A stretch of DNA of 34,563 nucleotides from Haplosporangium gracile (GCA_015499985.1 JAAAUF010000274.1:8836-43398), one strand, 5' to 3'; positions 20,731-32,706 are shown, counted from the stretch's first letter. The notes: generated by a model not told the origin, from the letters alone. A program made the numbers and translations.

Positions 20731-22863
20731 TCAGATGGCTGCTGCGATTGCAGCTGCTTTCTTTGCCTGCTCCTCTTGAATGCGTCGTGAGGGCTTTTGT
20801 TTTGTAATAGAAATGGAACCGCGTATGGGGGCCTCAGGCATAAAGTTGGCCTGGGGTCTGTAAGCGGACTCCTTGGCAACCTGCCACACCTGCATCACCT
20901 TTGGCAGCCAATTGAAAATGCAGTGTCGAAGGATCCTTTCAAAGAATGTCTAAATCAATAACATAAAAAGTGAAAAAGAAAGTTTTGTCATGTCTTGATT
21001 AGTGGACAACCAGAACCCATGTTCAATTTAACGTTAAGGCCAACCCCCCTTAATCCGGGTTAAAAAGATACATACGTGTCCATATTGCAGCTTGGCCATG
21101 AATTGGGAGGTGGAATACTGTGCCTTGACAAGATCGAATCGCTGGTCTCTGTACTCCTGCAATGCAAGCTTGATGTTTTCAAAACTTGTCGGTTTGATGT
21201 CGTAGAGGCAGTTGGCCAGAATCACTGCATCCTGCATTGCATTGACAGCTCCTTGACCAGTACTGGGTAGAAGCTAATGTTTCCAGGGTTGAAAAGAAAG
21301 AGAGGAGTGGCTTGTGAGCAACATACACCCAATACAATAGGTGCCTTGATTGCTAGAAGGTAGAGCTGCCATGTACCTTGTGTGCGGCTGTGATTGACAT
21401 AACGTGGTGAGAAGGAAGGAAGACGTCGTCAATACCTTTGTCAAGGTTCAAAATAGGAAGAAAATAATAGAACAGCCAGTAATCAGGTAAAATAGTACGT
21501 ACCATCGCCGATTAATACGGTTCTTCCGTGGTTCCAAGTCTCGAAGAGCATGTCCTCGTAGTAGACTTTAGAAATGCCCTCGACAGGTGACTCATCGAAA
21601 AGGTCGCCCATGGTTCCATAGGGTGTCTTGAAGTGACGAATGCTGTCCAGCATCTTCTTGTTCTGTTGTGGCGCCCAGTCTGAGGTCTTGAACTGGTCAT
21701 CCTCGACACCGGCAAGTGCCAGTTGAACAACAACATTCCAGCAAATCCTATTTCCAGGCACTGTAAATGTCACCCACTGAGGATTTGAATAGAGGAAATC
21801 GAGAATGAATATTAAGGTTTCGGGCTTCCGTTTGTCCCGTCTGCATGTCCTCTTGCTCCTTGCTCAAAAACGCCATCGCAGAACAAGAACAAAAAAACTG
21901 TGAGCACATACGGTGTATGGCGTTGACCCATCGCCAATCATAAAGTTGGTCTCACAGGAGGGATCCGAGAGTGTGGGATATTTGACAGGATCCAGTGGAC
22001 CAGTAGTGCCCAGAAGAGAGATGTAGCCCTTGTTCATGTTCTTGTTATCTGCCTTGGGGAGAAGGCCTTGTTGTCCCATGGTCTTGTAGAGATGCTGCCG
22101 GACTGAACTGTGTGCGCCATCGGCCCCGACAAGGATGTCACCATGTACCGTGGTGCTGTCGCTGAATCGGAGCATGACACCTTCATGATTCTGCTGAAAG
22201 GATAAGACCTTCTTGGACATGTGGATCTTGTGAGAAGGGATCCTGTTAAAAAGAAGGTCGTAGAGCTCTGGGCGAGCGAACAGCAGTCGATCGTATCCAG
22301 TGCTAATTAAAATGAGAATGGGTAGCCATAGGCATCAGCCAGAAAGCTACATAAAGAAAGACGATGTTTCGACAAATAACAACATCATAGATCTTACATC
22401 TCCTCGTCTTTGAGGGCAGAGCTTCCGATCAACTTCAGGTCACCCGTATAGAAAGTACTCCGGTGGCACGGCTTTGAGAACTTCAAGAGATCCTCATAGA
22501 CTCGAATTTGTTCGAGTGCCGGGAGAATGTTTGAAGTCAAGCACATGATGGCTCCTACAGTGTAAGGAAAGCAAGATCGGTTCTGTCTTTAACACATAGC
22601 TCAATTGACCTCCTTTGTTCCTTGATTATTTTTTTTGACATGATGTGCATACCAAGGGGTTTTATTTCAGCTGCCCGCTCGAAAATCTGATAAGGGATCC
22701 CAGCTTCTTCGAGGTAGATGCCCAAGACAAGTCCAGCAAGACCCGCTCCGACAATGAGCACGTTTGGCGGCTCATCAGTCACCAGCGGAGGCAAGTCGCT
22801 TCCCTTGTAACCACCAGAAGGTGTTGGGTTTGAAGGGCTGTTGGTCGCATTGTTGTCGCTCAT
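20731..22863 (-). CDS. FAD-dependent monooxygenase (PheA/UbiH-like)
   Basis: Seven minus-strand exons, 22863-22653, 22554-22398, 22302-21912, 21776-21503, 21387-21377, 21273-21076 and 20949-20731, join exactly in frame to 486 residues. All three class A flavoprotein hydroxylase signatures are present: the Rossmann GxGxxG at residues 39-44 in NVLIVGAGLAGLVLGIYLEE, the DG motif in GDILVGADGAHSSVRQHL (D184-G185), and the GD motif GDAAHK (343-348) followed by LLPSTGQGAVNAMQDA. These enzymes use NAD(P)H and O2 to hydroxylate aromatic or related substrates; the substrate here cannot be told. Exon 5 is an 11-base microexon encoding most of the GD motif. The C-terminus is short and lysine/alanine-rich. 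No signal peptide is evident. The start was taken from the ATG before SDNNATNS, after a CT-rich leader. A partial paralogue lies about 460 bases downstream. Confidence 0.92.
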
Positions 22864-23629
22864 AACGTCAAAAATGGGCGGTGATTTTGTCGATAGTGAG
22901 AGAAAAAGAAGATGGGAAGGAGGGAAAGAGTGAAAGTGAGGGTGATGTTTTGTTTTTTTTTCTTTTCTGGGAAAATAGCATTGTGTTGGCACTTTTTTGC
23001 AATGAAGTGAGCTCTCTAAATTAAGAAGCGGTACCCAACAAGCAAAAGGGACCAATGGTAACATTACTCCAACAACTGATGGGATGTAAGGCCCGGAGTC
23101 CTGTCGGAAGCAAATTGCACCTCGTGATGGGGGTACAAGAAGAGGGAAAGGCAACAGTGCACAAGGTGAAAGTGAGAGACATTTCACTCCCGTGCATACA
23201 ATCGATTCAATTGAGACGCTTTGATGCCATGGTTAATGTGAACGGTGCTGCAATTCTAATCGACGGTTAGGTTGGGAGGAGTTTGCGTCTTCGTGTCAGA
23301 GCATTTTTGCGCCCTCAAAACATTCTTTTTTTGCTTCTTTCTTTTTTCTTCTTTTTTTTGCCGTCCTTATCACAAAAACACAAAAAAAAAACGCTCTCAT
23401 TTCTGTCCTATGTCCTGTGTAAACGATTCCGCTGGTGGTTTGTCAAGGGGGAATGTGTGCGAAAGAAATGTTTCGCGGCAAAGGGTCACGATATGTATAT
23501 AGACCTATCAATCCTCCTAGCAAAAAAGCTGAACCTGACAGAGCGACAGCGCATAGCTTCGCGACCAAGTCCAGCAGCAATTGAAAGTAATGGTTGCATG
23601 CTTTGATTTGGTTTAGGTTTTGTCGATAG
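22864..23629. other. Upstream region of the monooxygenase
   Basis: The first 100 bases are CT-rich on the coding (minus) strand, a probable leader. No other gene is supported; frames here are T-rich or broken. Confidence 0.4.
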
Positions 23630-23935
23630 TCATGTATTGATGAGGCAGAGGACTGATGCCGCTGAGATGTCATCGTCTAAGTGTGTATCTACGCGTAAAA
23701 TGGCAAACGGTGAAGAGATAGATTGAGGAACAGCGTCCTCGCGAGCGGCATGGTCAACAAGGGTGGATTCCTCTGCTTCGGGGACGAGTAAGTGCCATGT
23801 GGATTCTTTTTCAGGGCGGAGTCTCACTCTCTTTCCCTCTTGTCAATTCAAGGATCGTAGCAAATTTTGTGACGGTTGGTTCAGAATGACCACTAGCATC
23901 GAACAAGTGCGAGAGAGCTAGGGTGTGTGTGGAGA
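23630..23935 (-). pseudogene. Broken fragment of an unidentified protein family
   Basis: The minus strand reads LALSHLFDASGHSEPTVTKF then ATILELTRGKESE in one frame. After a one-base slip near 23828 it continues VRLRPEKESTWHLLVPEAEE then STLVDHAAREDAVP and stops at 23630. Both halves look like one conserved domain. My recollection is that similar RLRPE...W.LLVP....VDHA modules head a multigene family in Mortierella-like fungi, but I cannot verify this. There is no clear start and nothing convincing after the stop, so it is most likely a truncated, frameshifted remnant. Confidence 0.5.
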
Positions 23936-24294
23936 AAGTGGAAACGAGACGGCGCATCGTCACAAGCATCACCTTTTCTCTCTTCTTTTCTCTCTTCTTT
24001 TCTTTCAGACACCGCTACTCATCGCATCGCCAGGACAGGAACACATACCAAGCAGAAAGCAGTGGACAGCAACAGCCTTTCCCTTCTTCTGCGACGCACA
24101 CTCATCCAAACAACTAGAAAGTCATCCCATCGCCTGGACTCTTTTTTTTTTTTTTTTTTATTTCTGTCCGACAACGGGAGAGTGTGTGACGTTCACGACC
24201 AAAAAATACGCCTTGCTGTTGACAAAGGAAAAAACAACCTTCCTAGGAACTTTTCTGCAGTTCAATAAAGCTGTGAGAGGGATATCCAACAAAT

Positions 24295-27200
24295 ATGGAC
24301 GCTTACCCTTTCCCAGGGACACCCAAGACCCCTGGCTATGAGCCAGACCGGTCGCCAATTGACTCTGGAAGCCAACCTCAGGACGGAGCTCAAGACAAGC
24401 AGGTCTCGCTGTCTGATCTGTATGTCGAGGCATACCCCTTGGCGGTCCAGGCGGTCCAGGAGGATACCAATGGCGACCATCATACAGCAAGGCTTCTCTA
24501 CTGCGAAGTGTGCGAGGTACATATCATCGAGGCGGATACAAGCATAAAGTAGTAACGTTTTTTATTGCAAGGAAACAACAGCTCACCACCCGTTCGTCCT
24601 TTGCTCCCTTACTGTTCAAAGATATTCATCAGGATTATGAAGTGTAAGGGCACACGCTATATTATTCAGGACATTCGGCACTTTGAAGCGCGAGAAATCA
24701 GATGACAATTATTAACGTCAATATTGAATTATTTCCTACAACTAGTGCTAGCGCCAGGAGAGGAGCATGCTCTAGTGCAAAGAAAGTCGGACCAATACAC
24801 TAACAGAGCTGAAGCGATCTGGGAGTCAAGGAGTGCCAGCACCGGGCCTGTCAAGGACATCAAGGAGTTGCCAGCATATGAAAAACTTGCAGAAGAAGCA
24901 CAAGTAATTGACATTTCTGGGACGAATTTTGTTATTAAGCATCTGCAAGCTATGAACTAAGTCCTTAAAACGCTATTTTGGCTTTAGTAATTAATTATTT
25001 TTTTTTGAAATTTTTTAGTTCGCGTTCGAGCAGGCGGTCGCAGAACAAGAGAAGCAACATGAGCTGGGCGCACTGGACTTTTACACCGACTCTGCGGACC
25101 TCTTTTGGCAAGCCTGGAAAGGTAAAGAAGGAGACAACAGAGATGCTTTGTACAAGTCGAAGGATAGTTTGATTGCTTTGGACAATTCTAGATCTTGTTG
25201 TTGAGCTACTTTTCTTCTTGAACATACAGATGCGCCGGAGGGTCCGATCAAGGATGGACTCAAGCAACGATTGAGCGATGTCATGTCCAAGGCAGAGGAT
25301 CTTAAAGGCGTCTCCGTCAACCCAGCTCCAGTACTGAGTAGGTGCCACGGAATACACTCTCCATACAAGTATGTTGTTTGTTCTACGTTTACAAGGAGGG
25401 CTAACAGCCAGTTAATTTCATCCACATAATAATAGAGGTCAAGTCTAGCCCGACACCAGTGATCCTGGGACCATCTAATTTGACACGCCAAGAACTGGAG
25501 GTCCTCAAAACTACCATGCTGATCAACAACAAAAAATACCACCCCTGGAGCGACTCGGATGTCAAGGACTTACTGCGAGAGAAGGGACCGTTCACAGATC
25601 CGGATGGTATGCTGCCCCTGTCCGACAAGCAAACGTCCAAATTTGGGTCGTGGAAGCGAGTCTCGCAGATCATGGAGAACCCTAAGATGATTTGTCTGAT
25701 TTCCAGTACCAGTATTGTGCAAGATATCGTGACAGATTGCTCTTTTGTCGCAAGTCTGTGTGTCAGTGCCAGTTACGAGCGACGATGGAAGAAGCAGGTA
25801 ACCTCGACTGAAGTCTTACATTTAAACGTTGCAGGATGTTGACAATACAGGATGACATGTCCGCAACTAACAGTTAAGTGGGAAACACGCTGATAATAGC
25901 TCATTAGGGCCTGTATATACCCCAAGAACAAGTTTGGCGAGCCATGCTATAACCCTCACGGAAAATACCTTGTGAAACTTACCTTCAATGGAATCGCCCG
26001 ACGGGTCGGTAAGCCACAGCCTCTTGCTATTTTACTTCGCCTATTGCTCATCGTCCCCGAAAGATCACTAATTAAATTCGCGCGGACCTTTTCTTTTGAA
26101 ATCATTAGTGGTCGACGACTACTTGCCAGTGTCAAAATCAGGAACACTCATGTGCACATTCTCCACAAACAAGAACGAGCTGTGGCCCAGTATCATCGAA
26201 AAGGCGTACATGAAACTCATGGGGGGCTACGACTTTCCTGGTTCAAACTCTGGAATCGATCTTTAGTAAGTCTACTCGATCAACGATTGCCTCTTGGACT
26301 GAGAGATCGTTATTTGACTGTAATAACTGACCATTCTCTGTGTTTGTACACAACAGCGCACTGACGGGATGGATTCCAGAACATCTATTTATCAAGGAAT
26401 CCAACTTTGACATGGAGAAGCAATGGAAGCGTATGGTGAACGGACAACGAAATGGCGTGGCGCTGGTCACCATCGCAACAGGACATATGACAGACGAGGA
26501 GGCAGACCGCTTGGGACTTGTGCCGACCCATGCTTATGCAGTCCTGGACTTGAAGGAGGTGCAGGGGCTGCGGTTACTCCAGGTCAAGAATCCCTGGAGT
26601 CATAAGCGGTGGAAGGGTCCCTTCAGTCATCTGGATGCGGATCACTGGACAGACGAGTTGAAAGCAGAGCTGAACTTTGACCAGTTTGCAGCCTTGAAGA
26701 ACGACGACGGTATCTTCTGGATTGATTATGAGTCAGTATGCTCGACGTTCGATACCATCCACATCAACTGGAACCTCGAGACCCTCAGCCACCGCGCCGT
26801 CATCCACGCGTAAGTGAATTTACCAGTGTAACGACTTTGAACCACTTTCGAATGATTTCAGCTTGGAGGCCGATCTCACCTAAATTTGTAATTGATGTGA
26901 ATAGACCGTGGCCGTGCAATTATGGACCAAAGCGGGATAACTACAATCTCGGATATAACCCGCAGTTCACTCTGGCGACCAACGTTAAAGGATCGCGCCC
27001 CTGTGGAATATGGCTGCTACTCTCAAAACACATCACAGTGACCGAGGAGAACAGGGACTTTATTACGTTGCATGTATTTGATGTGCAAAAGCAACAACAG
27101 AACCAGGCGTCACTTCTGTCACCAACTACACCACTCAGCGCCACTTCTTCCACAACCCCCATATCAGCAACACCAGGATCGTTCATATCAACGCGGAGTC

Positions 27201-28868
27201 GTGGCACAAGGATTTATTATGAAGGTAACTCGATGATTAAGGGCATGTACGTTAACAGTCCTCATATCTTGGTCCGCTTTGAGGTCCCTCCAGGACAGAA
27301 CGAGTACACGATTGTTTTGTCGCAGCATGTAAAGACAAGGAATCTACACTTTACACTGAGGGCTTATGCTGTCTGTGAGTTTGAGCTCCGAGAGATTCCC
27401 AACAAATACGCCATAGAGAAAAAGGTACAATCGCGTGAATCTATTACTATGAAGGAATTAGCATAGTACGACAAATGTATGCATAGCGCTGACTTTTTAT
27501 ATTGCTCTTGACCGTGTCTCTCATTAGTACGAGGACGGATGGACGGAAGAGACAGCAGGAGGAAGCAGTTACAATGCGGGATTCTTGAACAACCCTCAGT
27601 ACCGTTTGGTGGTTCCTGTTCTACCGGCGCCACAGATGACTACCTCGGTGCTGTTCATGTTGGAGTCCCCCAAGGATTTTGCAGCCCACGTTCAGCTTGT
27701 CAATTCTCAGGGCAAACGTGTCTCATGGTACTTTTATATATTCGTTCTCTTGGTCTGGTCAGGTTGCGGCTTTACATGAGAGATATATAACAGCAACTAA
27801 CAAGCTGATCTTGATTTTGTTTGCCGTATTCAACAGTGTGTGGACAAAGGACATTATCGCTCAGTCAGGAGAATACCGACACGGATTCTGCTACTGTGAA
27901 GCAAACGATCTGCGACGTAAGTTACTATTTGGTGACGGTCGCTCTATGTTGATTCTTTTACACCAAGCAAACATCAACTAACATCCTATGTTCTTGTTTA
28001 TTGATAATTGATTAGCGGGACAATACACGGTGGTAGTATCGACGTTTGAACCAGGCCAGATTGGAAAGTACAAGCTGACGCTCCAATCACACATTGACCT
28101 TTCCCTCACGCCGATCCCGATCGAGGGAGCTGTAAGTTGTTGACCTTGTTATTTCGCATGAAAACCCAATCGAATCTCGGCTTATGCAATGATCTAAGTA
28201 TTAATCCTTTTGTACACCATTTCGTGATAATGCGATGCATATAGGGCATGTTCAAGAAGATTTTGAGGGGCGAATGGGTGTTGGGAGTGAGTGCGATGGG
28301 CTGGCACCACCACCAGAGTTTTAGTTATGCCAAGAACCCACATTTTCTGGTTCCCATCACCGAGATGACCACGTTCATAGTGCGGTTACAGACGCCAGAG
28401 ATGACTAATCCGTCGATGCCAAAGACGAATATTACGATATTCGAACGACTGGATGAAGGTGTCCTCGGTCGTGAAGTGTGTTCCTCCGGACCTTATGCGT
28501 CTGTTCCTCAGGGTGTCGCCACAGAACCTATCACACTGCTACCGAACCAGTATGGCTATCTTGTTGTTGTCTCGACTCTAGAACCGGGTATTGCCGGAAA
28601 ATTTATCCTGTATGCTTTTAGTGATAGGTCATTGGATATTGAGGCCGGTGGAGGGGTGTCGTCGACGAATGTGAGTATGAATGGGACAGCGTCTTCGTTG
28701 AGGTCGTTGTCACTTTCATCGAGTGGAGGCGGGCGGTCGGGTTTGGTGTCGAGCGGTAGTGGTGGTCGAGGTACTGGTAGTGGCGGAGAGAGGTACGAGA
28801 GTCAGCGGCCGTCGGCGAGGTTCCGGAGACAGTTTGGGTCAGGCTCTTCAGGGCAGAGTGGTAGTTAG
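24295..28868 (+). CDS. Calpain-7 / PalB (Rim13)-like cysteine protease
   Basis: Fourteen exons: 24295-24516, 24622-24643, 24746-24903, 25019-25121, 25230-25337, 25436-25797, 25908-26008, 26109-26265, 26357-26809, 26905-27424, 27528-27727, 27837-27916, 28016-28131, 28245-28868; about 1075 residues. Two MIT-like helical regions (residues about 15-135 and 135-200) come first. The protease core follows, with catalytic Cys306 in QDIVTDCSFVASLCVSASYE, His near 468 in PTHAYAVLDLKEV and Asn near 488 in LLQVKNPWSHKRWKG; GGYDFPGSNSGIDLYALTGW is also typical. Three C2-like beta domains begin near PWPCNYGP, YEDGWTEE and GMFKKILR, then a Gly/Ser tail. The family acts with ESCRT-III; in fungi PalB/Rim13 cleaves PacC/Rim101 in ambient-pH signalling. 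The 22-base exon 2 is a best guess. The exon 6/7 join is one phase off: either an 8-base microexon (25853-25860) or a GC donor after 25793 would fix it. Identity is firm. Confidence 0.9.
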
Positions 28869-29990
28869 TTTTGTTGTTTTTGTTTGCTGTGATGTTGGTG
28901 TGAACAATAGACATTCTTTGGAGCACATTCATGCTGCTGGCTCTGCTAATCGTTGTAAGGGGGATAAGTGGACCTCATCGATTATGTCTCCTTGACTTTC
29001 TCTCAATGTACTTCTCGTGCCTCCCTACAAGAAAAGAAAGTACATGGTGTTCTAGGTTAGTGGGTAGTGACAAGGTCGTCTGTCTCGCACTTCTGTCCGT
29101 TCTGCCGTTCTGCATAAAAAAAATCAAATAATGATCGGATCCCTTTTGTATACATGTGAAACTCACAAACGAGCCACCTTAACCTACTTTTTCCCTCTCT
29201 CTTCACTCTCCTTCCTCCTTTTCCCTGTCCCTCTGAACTCAATAAGTGGGGATGGGAAGAGGAAGAGAAAGGAGAGTGGATGGGCTCACGGAGTTTTTTT
29301 TTTTTTTTTTTTTTTTCCTTCTTGTCGCTGTTGTTTTTGTTTTGGTTGTCGTTGTTTTGGGTTGATATGGATTAATCGAGTACCTTTCTTTATATTTTTT
29401 TTCCCATGGAGTGATGGCCTTTGTAATGATTGCAATGAGAGTCTATTCATCGATGTCGAAAAGGAGGGAAAGGGAATTTGTTTTTGGCTTATGAGAACAA
29501 AGTGTTAGTCCTGATGAATAGAAACTCAGTGCCTGTGTTTATCCCTCTTTCCTCGTTCCTTCCTTGCCTTGGTTTGTGCGCTTCCCTTTTTCTCATTCCC
29601 TTTCTTGGAACGCCAAAAAAAAAATTACAAACAGCAAAGGACAACAATTATGGATAACCTAATTTCCTTCTAACTCGTCCCCCTTGTCAACAAAAAAAAA
29701 AAAAAAAAAACAAGAAAAGTTTGCACCTCTGATTATTATTTTTTTTGTTCTTTCAACATCATTGCCTTCTGCGCTTGAACTTCTTCATCAGCCAATGGTG
29801 TCGAAAAAAATAAATAAGCAAAGTTGATTGTTAGAAAGGCATAGGACTATTGTTGGTTGGTTTTGTTTATTGGTGAGGAATAGATACAGTGTCGAAGAAG
29901 GAAGGGAGGAGGTTGCAGTCAAGGGACTGAAAACCAGAGGTGCCGAGTGTTGAGCCTGTGTTATCAGAGTGTTGAAGTAAATCAGGTTTG
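28869..29990. other. 3' flank and spacer, no gene
   Basis: This segment contains T runs (about 29295-29317), A runs (29691-29710) and CT-rich stretches. The open frame at 29131-29508 is mostly homopolymer-encoded Phe. No RNA gene is seen. Confidence 0.45.
29866..29871 (-). promoter_or_regulatory. Poly(A) signal AATAAA for the small gene ending at 29991
   Basis: A minus-strand AATAAA lies 120 bases past the stop, consistent with a transcript ending here. Confidence 0.4.
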
Positions 29991-30248
29991 TCATGAGGAA
30001 CCAGGAAAATAATCGTCAAGTTCAACAGCCTCATCAACTGCTAACCTCCTCTGTGCCTTCCTCCTGCTCCTGCGTGCGAGTCCTCTTAGTGACGAAGTAC
30101 AGCTGCTGTTGATATCAAGATCTTCTTGTTCGTCGCGGTCGTCTTGTTTGAGGTCGTTGATAAGAGAGGAAGGCCCTGAGGAGGCGATAAGGGAGATCAT
30201 CAGGGCGGCGGAGGAGAATGTTGATAGGATCATTGCTGTTATAATCAT
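29991..30248 (-). CDS. Small protein with hydrophobic N-terminus (85 aa)
   Basis: From the ATG at 30248 the frame encodes MIITAMILSTFSSAALMISL, a hydrophobic start that could be a signal peptide or membrane anchor. An acidic piece, KQDDRDEQEDLDINSS, a basic piece, ARRSRRKAQRRLAVDE, and a short acidic end, VELDDYFPGSS, follow. The frame is open further upstream, but that part reads like a CA-rich untranslated leader, so the internal ATG is preferred. The RRSRRKAQRR stretch could be a dibasic processing site if the protein is secreted. No family is recognised. A poly(A) signal at 29866-29871 supports a real transcript. Confidence 0.5.
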   Translation of the reverse strand: MIITAMILSTFSSAALMISLIASSGPSSLINDLKQDDRDEQEDLDINSSCTSSLRGLARRSRRKAQRRLAVDEAVELDDYFPGSS

Positions 30249-31740
30249 CTTTTTGTCCGTGTATGTTGTGTTTATATGTATGTATGGTAGTAGGTGTGTA
30301 TGTAGGGAGAAGAGGTCGTTGCTGTTTTGATTTGCTTGTTTCGTATTGTTGTGTTGTGGATATGAGTTGTCGTTATTTGTTTTGCGGTCAATCGGAGAGG
30401 GAGTGCAGATGTGTTTTGATGTCAGATCGAGAAACAAACGGAAAAGTGGGTGAGGATGAAGAAATGTTAAAGAAGAGAGAGAAAGAAGAAGAAAAAGAGC
30501 ATATTGTTGCTCCTTTTGAAAGTGGTCAACCGGAGAAAAAAAAAAAAAGAAGTGGTAAGCAACGAAACATGGCAATTAATAAAATCAATACATAGAAGAC
30601 AGGGGGTAGAGTGCACCATGTCCGAAAGCAATGATGTACCTTTTTTTTGAAGTGTTCGCTTGAGATTGAAAGAAGCTATTAGACCTAACTGGTTTGGCCC
30701 TGTTTGTTTTCAGCGGTGTTTGAACGTTGACCCGGACACCCTCTTGCTGTTATATACAGGCTGCGAAGAACGCAAAGTGTAATAAGAGGTTTAAACAAGA
30801 CAGGCATCCAATTGAAAAACCTGATTCGGTGACACTTTTCCACGAGAAATGCATGTCTCGAATGAACAACGACCAGCCAAAAAGTGAAATCGACCGGGGT
30901 TCTCCATTGTGCCATCCTGCGCTAAAAAGTAGGGTGACCATGAGGCCCCAGTGCCATTGGACACTCTAAGAATAAACTTTCGTATCCCAGCGTTGATTTT
31001 TACCGTTACAGGCGCACTCTCAATTACCTAGTACCAGGTCAGTCCGTCCCATCCCTGTCTGCCGGATCACCACATCATTCGCCCTCATTGTAGCGAAGCA
31101 CCATTTTTTTCACGGAAAAATACGTATTTGGATAAAAAAAAAAAAGGTGGCTATGTCGTACGTCGTGCTTATGCTGTTCCTATCGCTCACTTCCACCTGA
31201 TGTTATTCGTATGAGAGTGCATGGGATAACACATTCCCACACTCATTCACTCACACACATATATCCGTAGCCTTTCCTCTAGTAAGTATAATGAAAGAAG
31301 CAAGAGAGCAAAAACAGCGGGTTACTTAAAAAAAAGAAATAGGCGAGAAAGCAAAAGTGCAGGTGTTGTTTTTTTAATTGCGCCATGTACAGAGGTATTG
31401 CAAAATTTGTTTGCGTTTTGGCTTTTTTCAGGTATAAACGAGGGTGAGAGGAACTGTGGATAAGAAGACAACGTTAAAAGGATAGCTCGTAAGACTTTCT
31501 AGGGCCCTTCCAGAGTATCCAGAAGCCATCCTTGTGGCTTTCCATCCCCTTCAAAGTAAGGTGGGCCAACTTTTCCCTACTTCCCGTTGAGATATTTGTA
31601 AATAGAGGGAATCTATTTCACAAAAAAATTAACGATCACTTTTACGCAAATTCTTTTTGCGTGGGCGCTGTACATTGTTGTGTGACAGAGAGAACTTTTT
31701 TTGTATGCTTGGACCTAGACGGCGTGCTGCCCATGTTTGT
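30249..31740. other. Spacer with one possible coding fragment
   Basis: Mostly non-coding. After an acceptor-like TATATACAG at 30759 the plus strand has an open stretch to a TAA at 30967-30969, containing NAKCNKRFKQDRHPIEKPDS and LFHEKCMSRMNNDQ. It has paired Cys/His residues but no start codon, upstream exon or recognisable domain. It could be an exon remnant. Confidence 0.3.
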
Positions 31741-31935
31741 CTAACTGGCTCCACTCATTGTGGCAACCCTTCCAGGTCTCTTCATTGGTGCAGCTGCCGC
31801 AGTGAGCACTCCACACAGACACAGTAAGCGCCGGTTGGAGGTTGCGACGGCAGATTTAACTAGCATAGCCGATACCGACAATGTCAAGGCAACAACAGCG
31901 ACGAAAACTGCGAAAAGGAAGCTCAGGCGGGCCAT
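31741..31935 (-). CDS. Putative small secreted protein (64 aa)
   Basis: The ATG at 31935 (context GTCACCATGG, good for initiation) starts MARLSFLFAVFVAVVALTLS then VSA, a textbook signal peptide with likely cleavage near residue 23. The mature part, about 41 residues, is basic with two cysteines (LLCLCG) and ends MKRPGRVATMSGAS. An alternative is that part of the middle is an unrecognised intron, since GTTAAA and GGCAG occur at its edges. Function unknown; it has the same layout as the secreted protein at 33.1-33.3 kb. Confidence 0.55.
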   Translation of the reverse strand: MARLSFLFAVFVAVVALTLSVSAMLVKSAVATSNRRLLCLCGVLTAAAAPMKRPGRVATMSGAS

Positions 31936-32706
31936 GGTGACTAAATTTGAGAGGAAGCCAAAAAAAAAAGGGGGTGAGAAAAAGGCGGATGAAATGGAGA
32001 TGGTGAGAAAATGATGCGTAGATGACCAGGGATAGTGAGTGGTGTGGCAAAGCAAAAGAGGAGTGTTCTTTGGAGGGATGGTTGAGTTAGCAAGGTAGTG
32101 GACTTTGGTATGCTTGGTTCGTTGTTTTCGATGACTTTGTTTCAAGATACCGATTTGGATGTTCTGCTGTTTAAATACATCGACATCGATACCCAGGTTT
32201 GTCCAGAACGTACACAAAAAAGAAAACTAACGTCTAATGGGAATGTGGCCCAAACGCAATTGGTACAGACCCCACGGCGCGTGTCTCTCCGCCAATAGAA
32301 AATTGCCGCGAAAAAATTAAGCTCAGGTGTCACCTGGCGCCGGTCCCCTTGTATAGGCCACTCGGAAATAGAACATGTGGAATCCACTCAACAATCGAAA
32401 GCAAACCATGGTAAAGGCTATTGGACACCCCAGGAATAAATTCTCCGTCAGATCCCGTTGCCTCAGATCTCGTTCGATCCAACAGCTGTTGCCAAGTTGA
32501 TCTTTTTCTGTAAGTCTAGAATCATTCCTCCCTCCTACCACCATCGCCAACAAAGTTTTCCTCGTTTTTTCCATTGGTCGCGCTGTGTATGTGTATGGTA
32601 TGTATAGCGAGACTATCTACAGCAGTGCGCGCCGTAAATAAATAAGACAGTAAGGTAGCAAGTCAGACCTAAAAAAAAAGGGGGGGGGGAGGAGAGGGGG
32701 CTCGAA

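Noticed and set aside
29131..29508. 125-codon frame with poly-Phe
   Set aside because: It is generated by a T run and T-rich flanks; no start context or homology.
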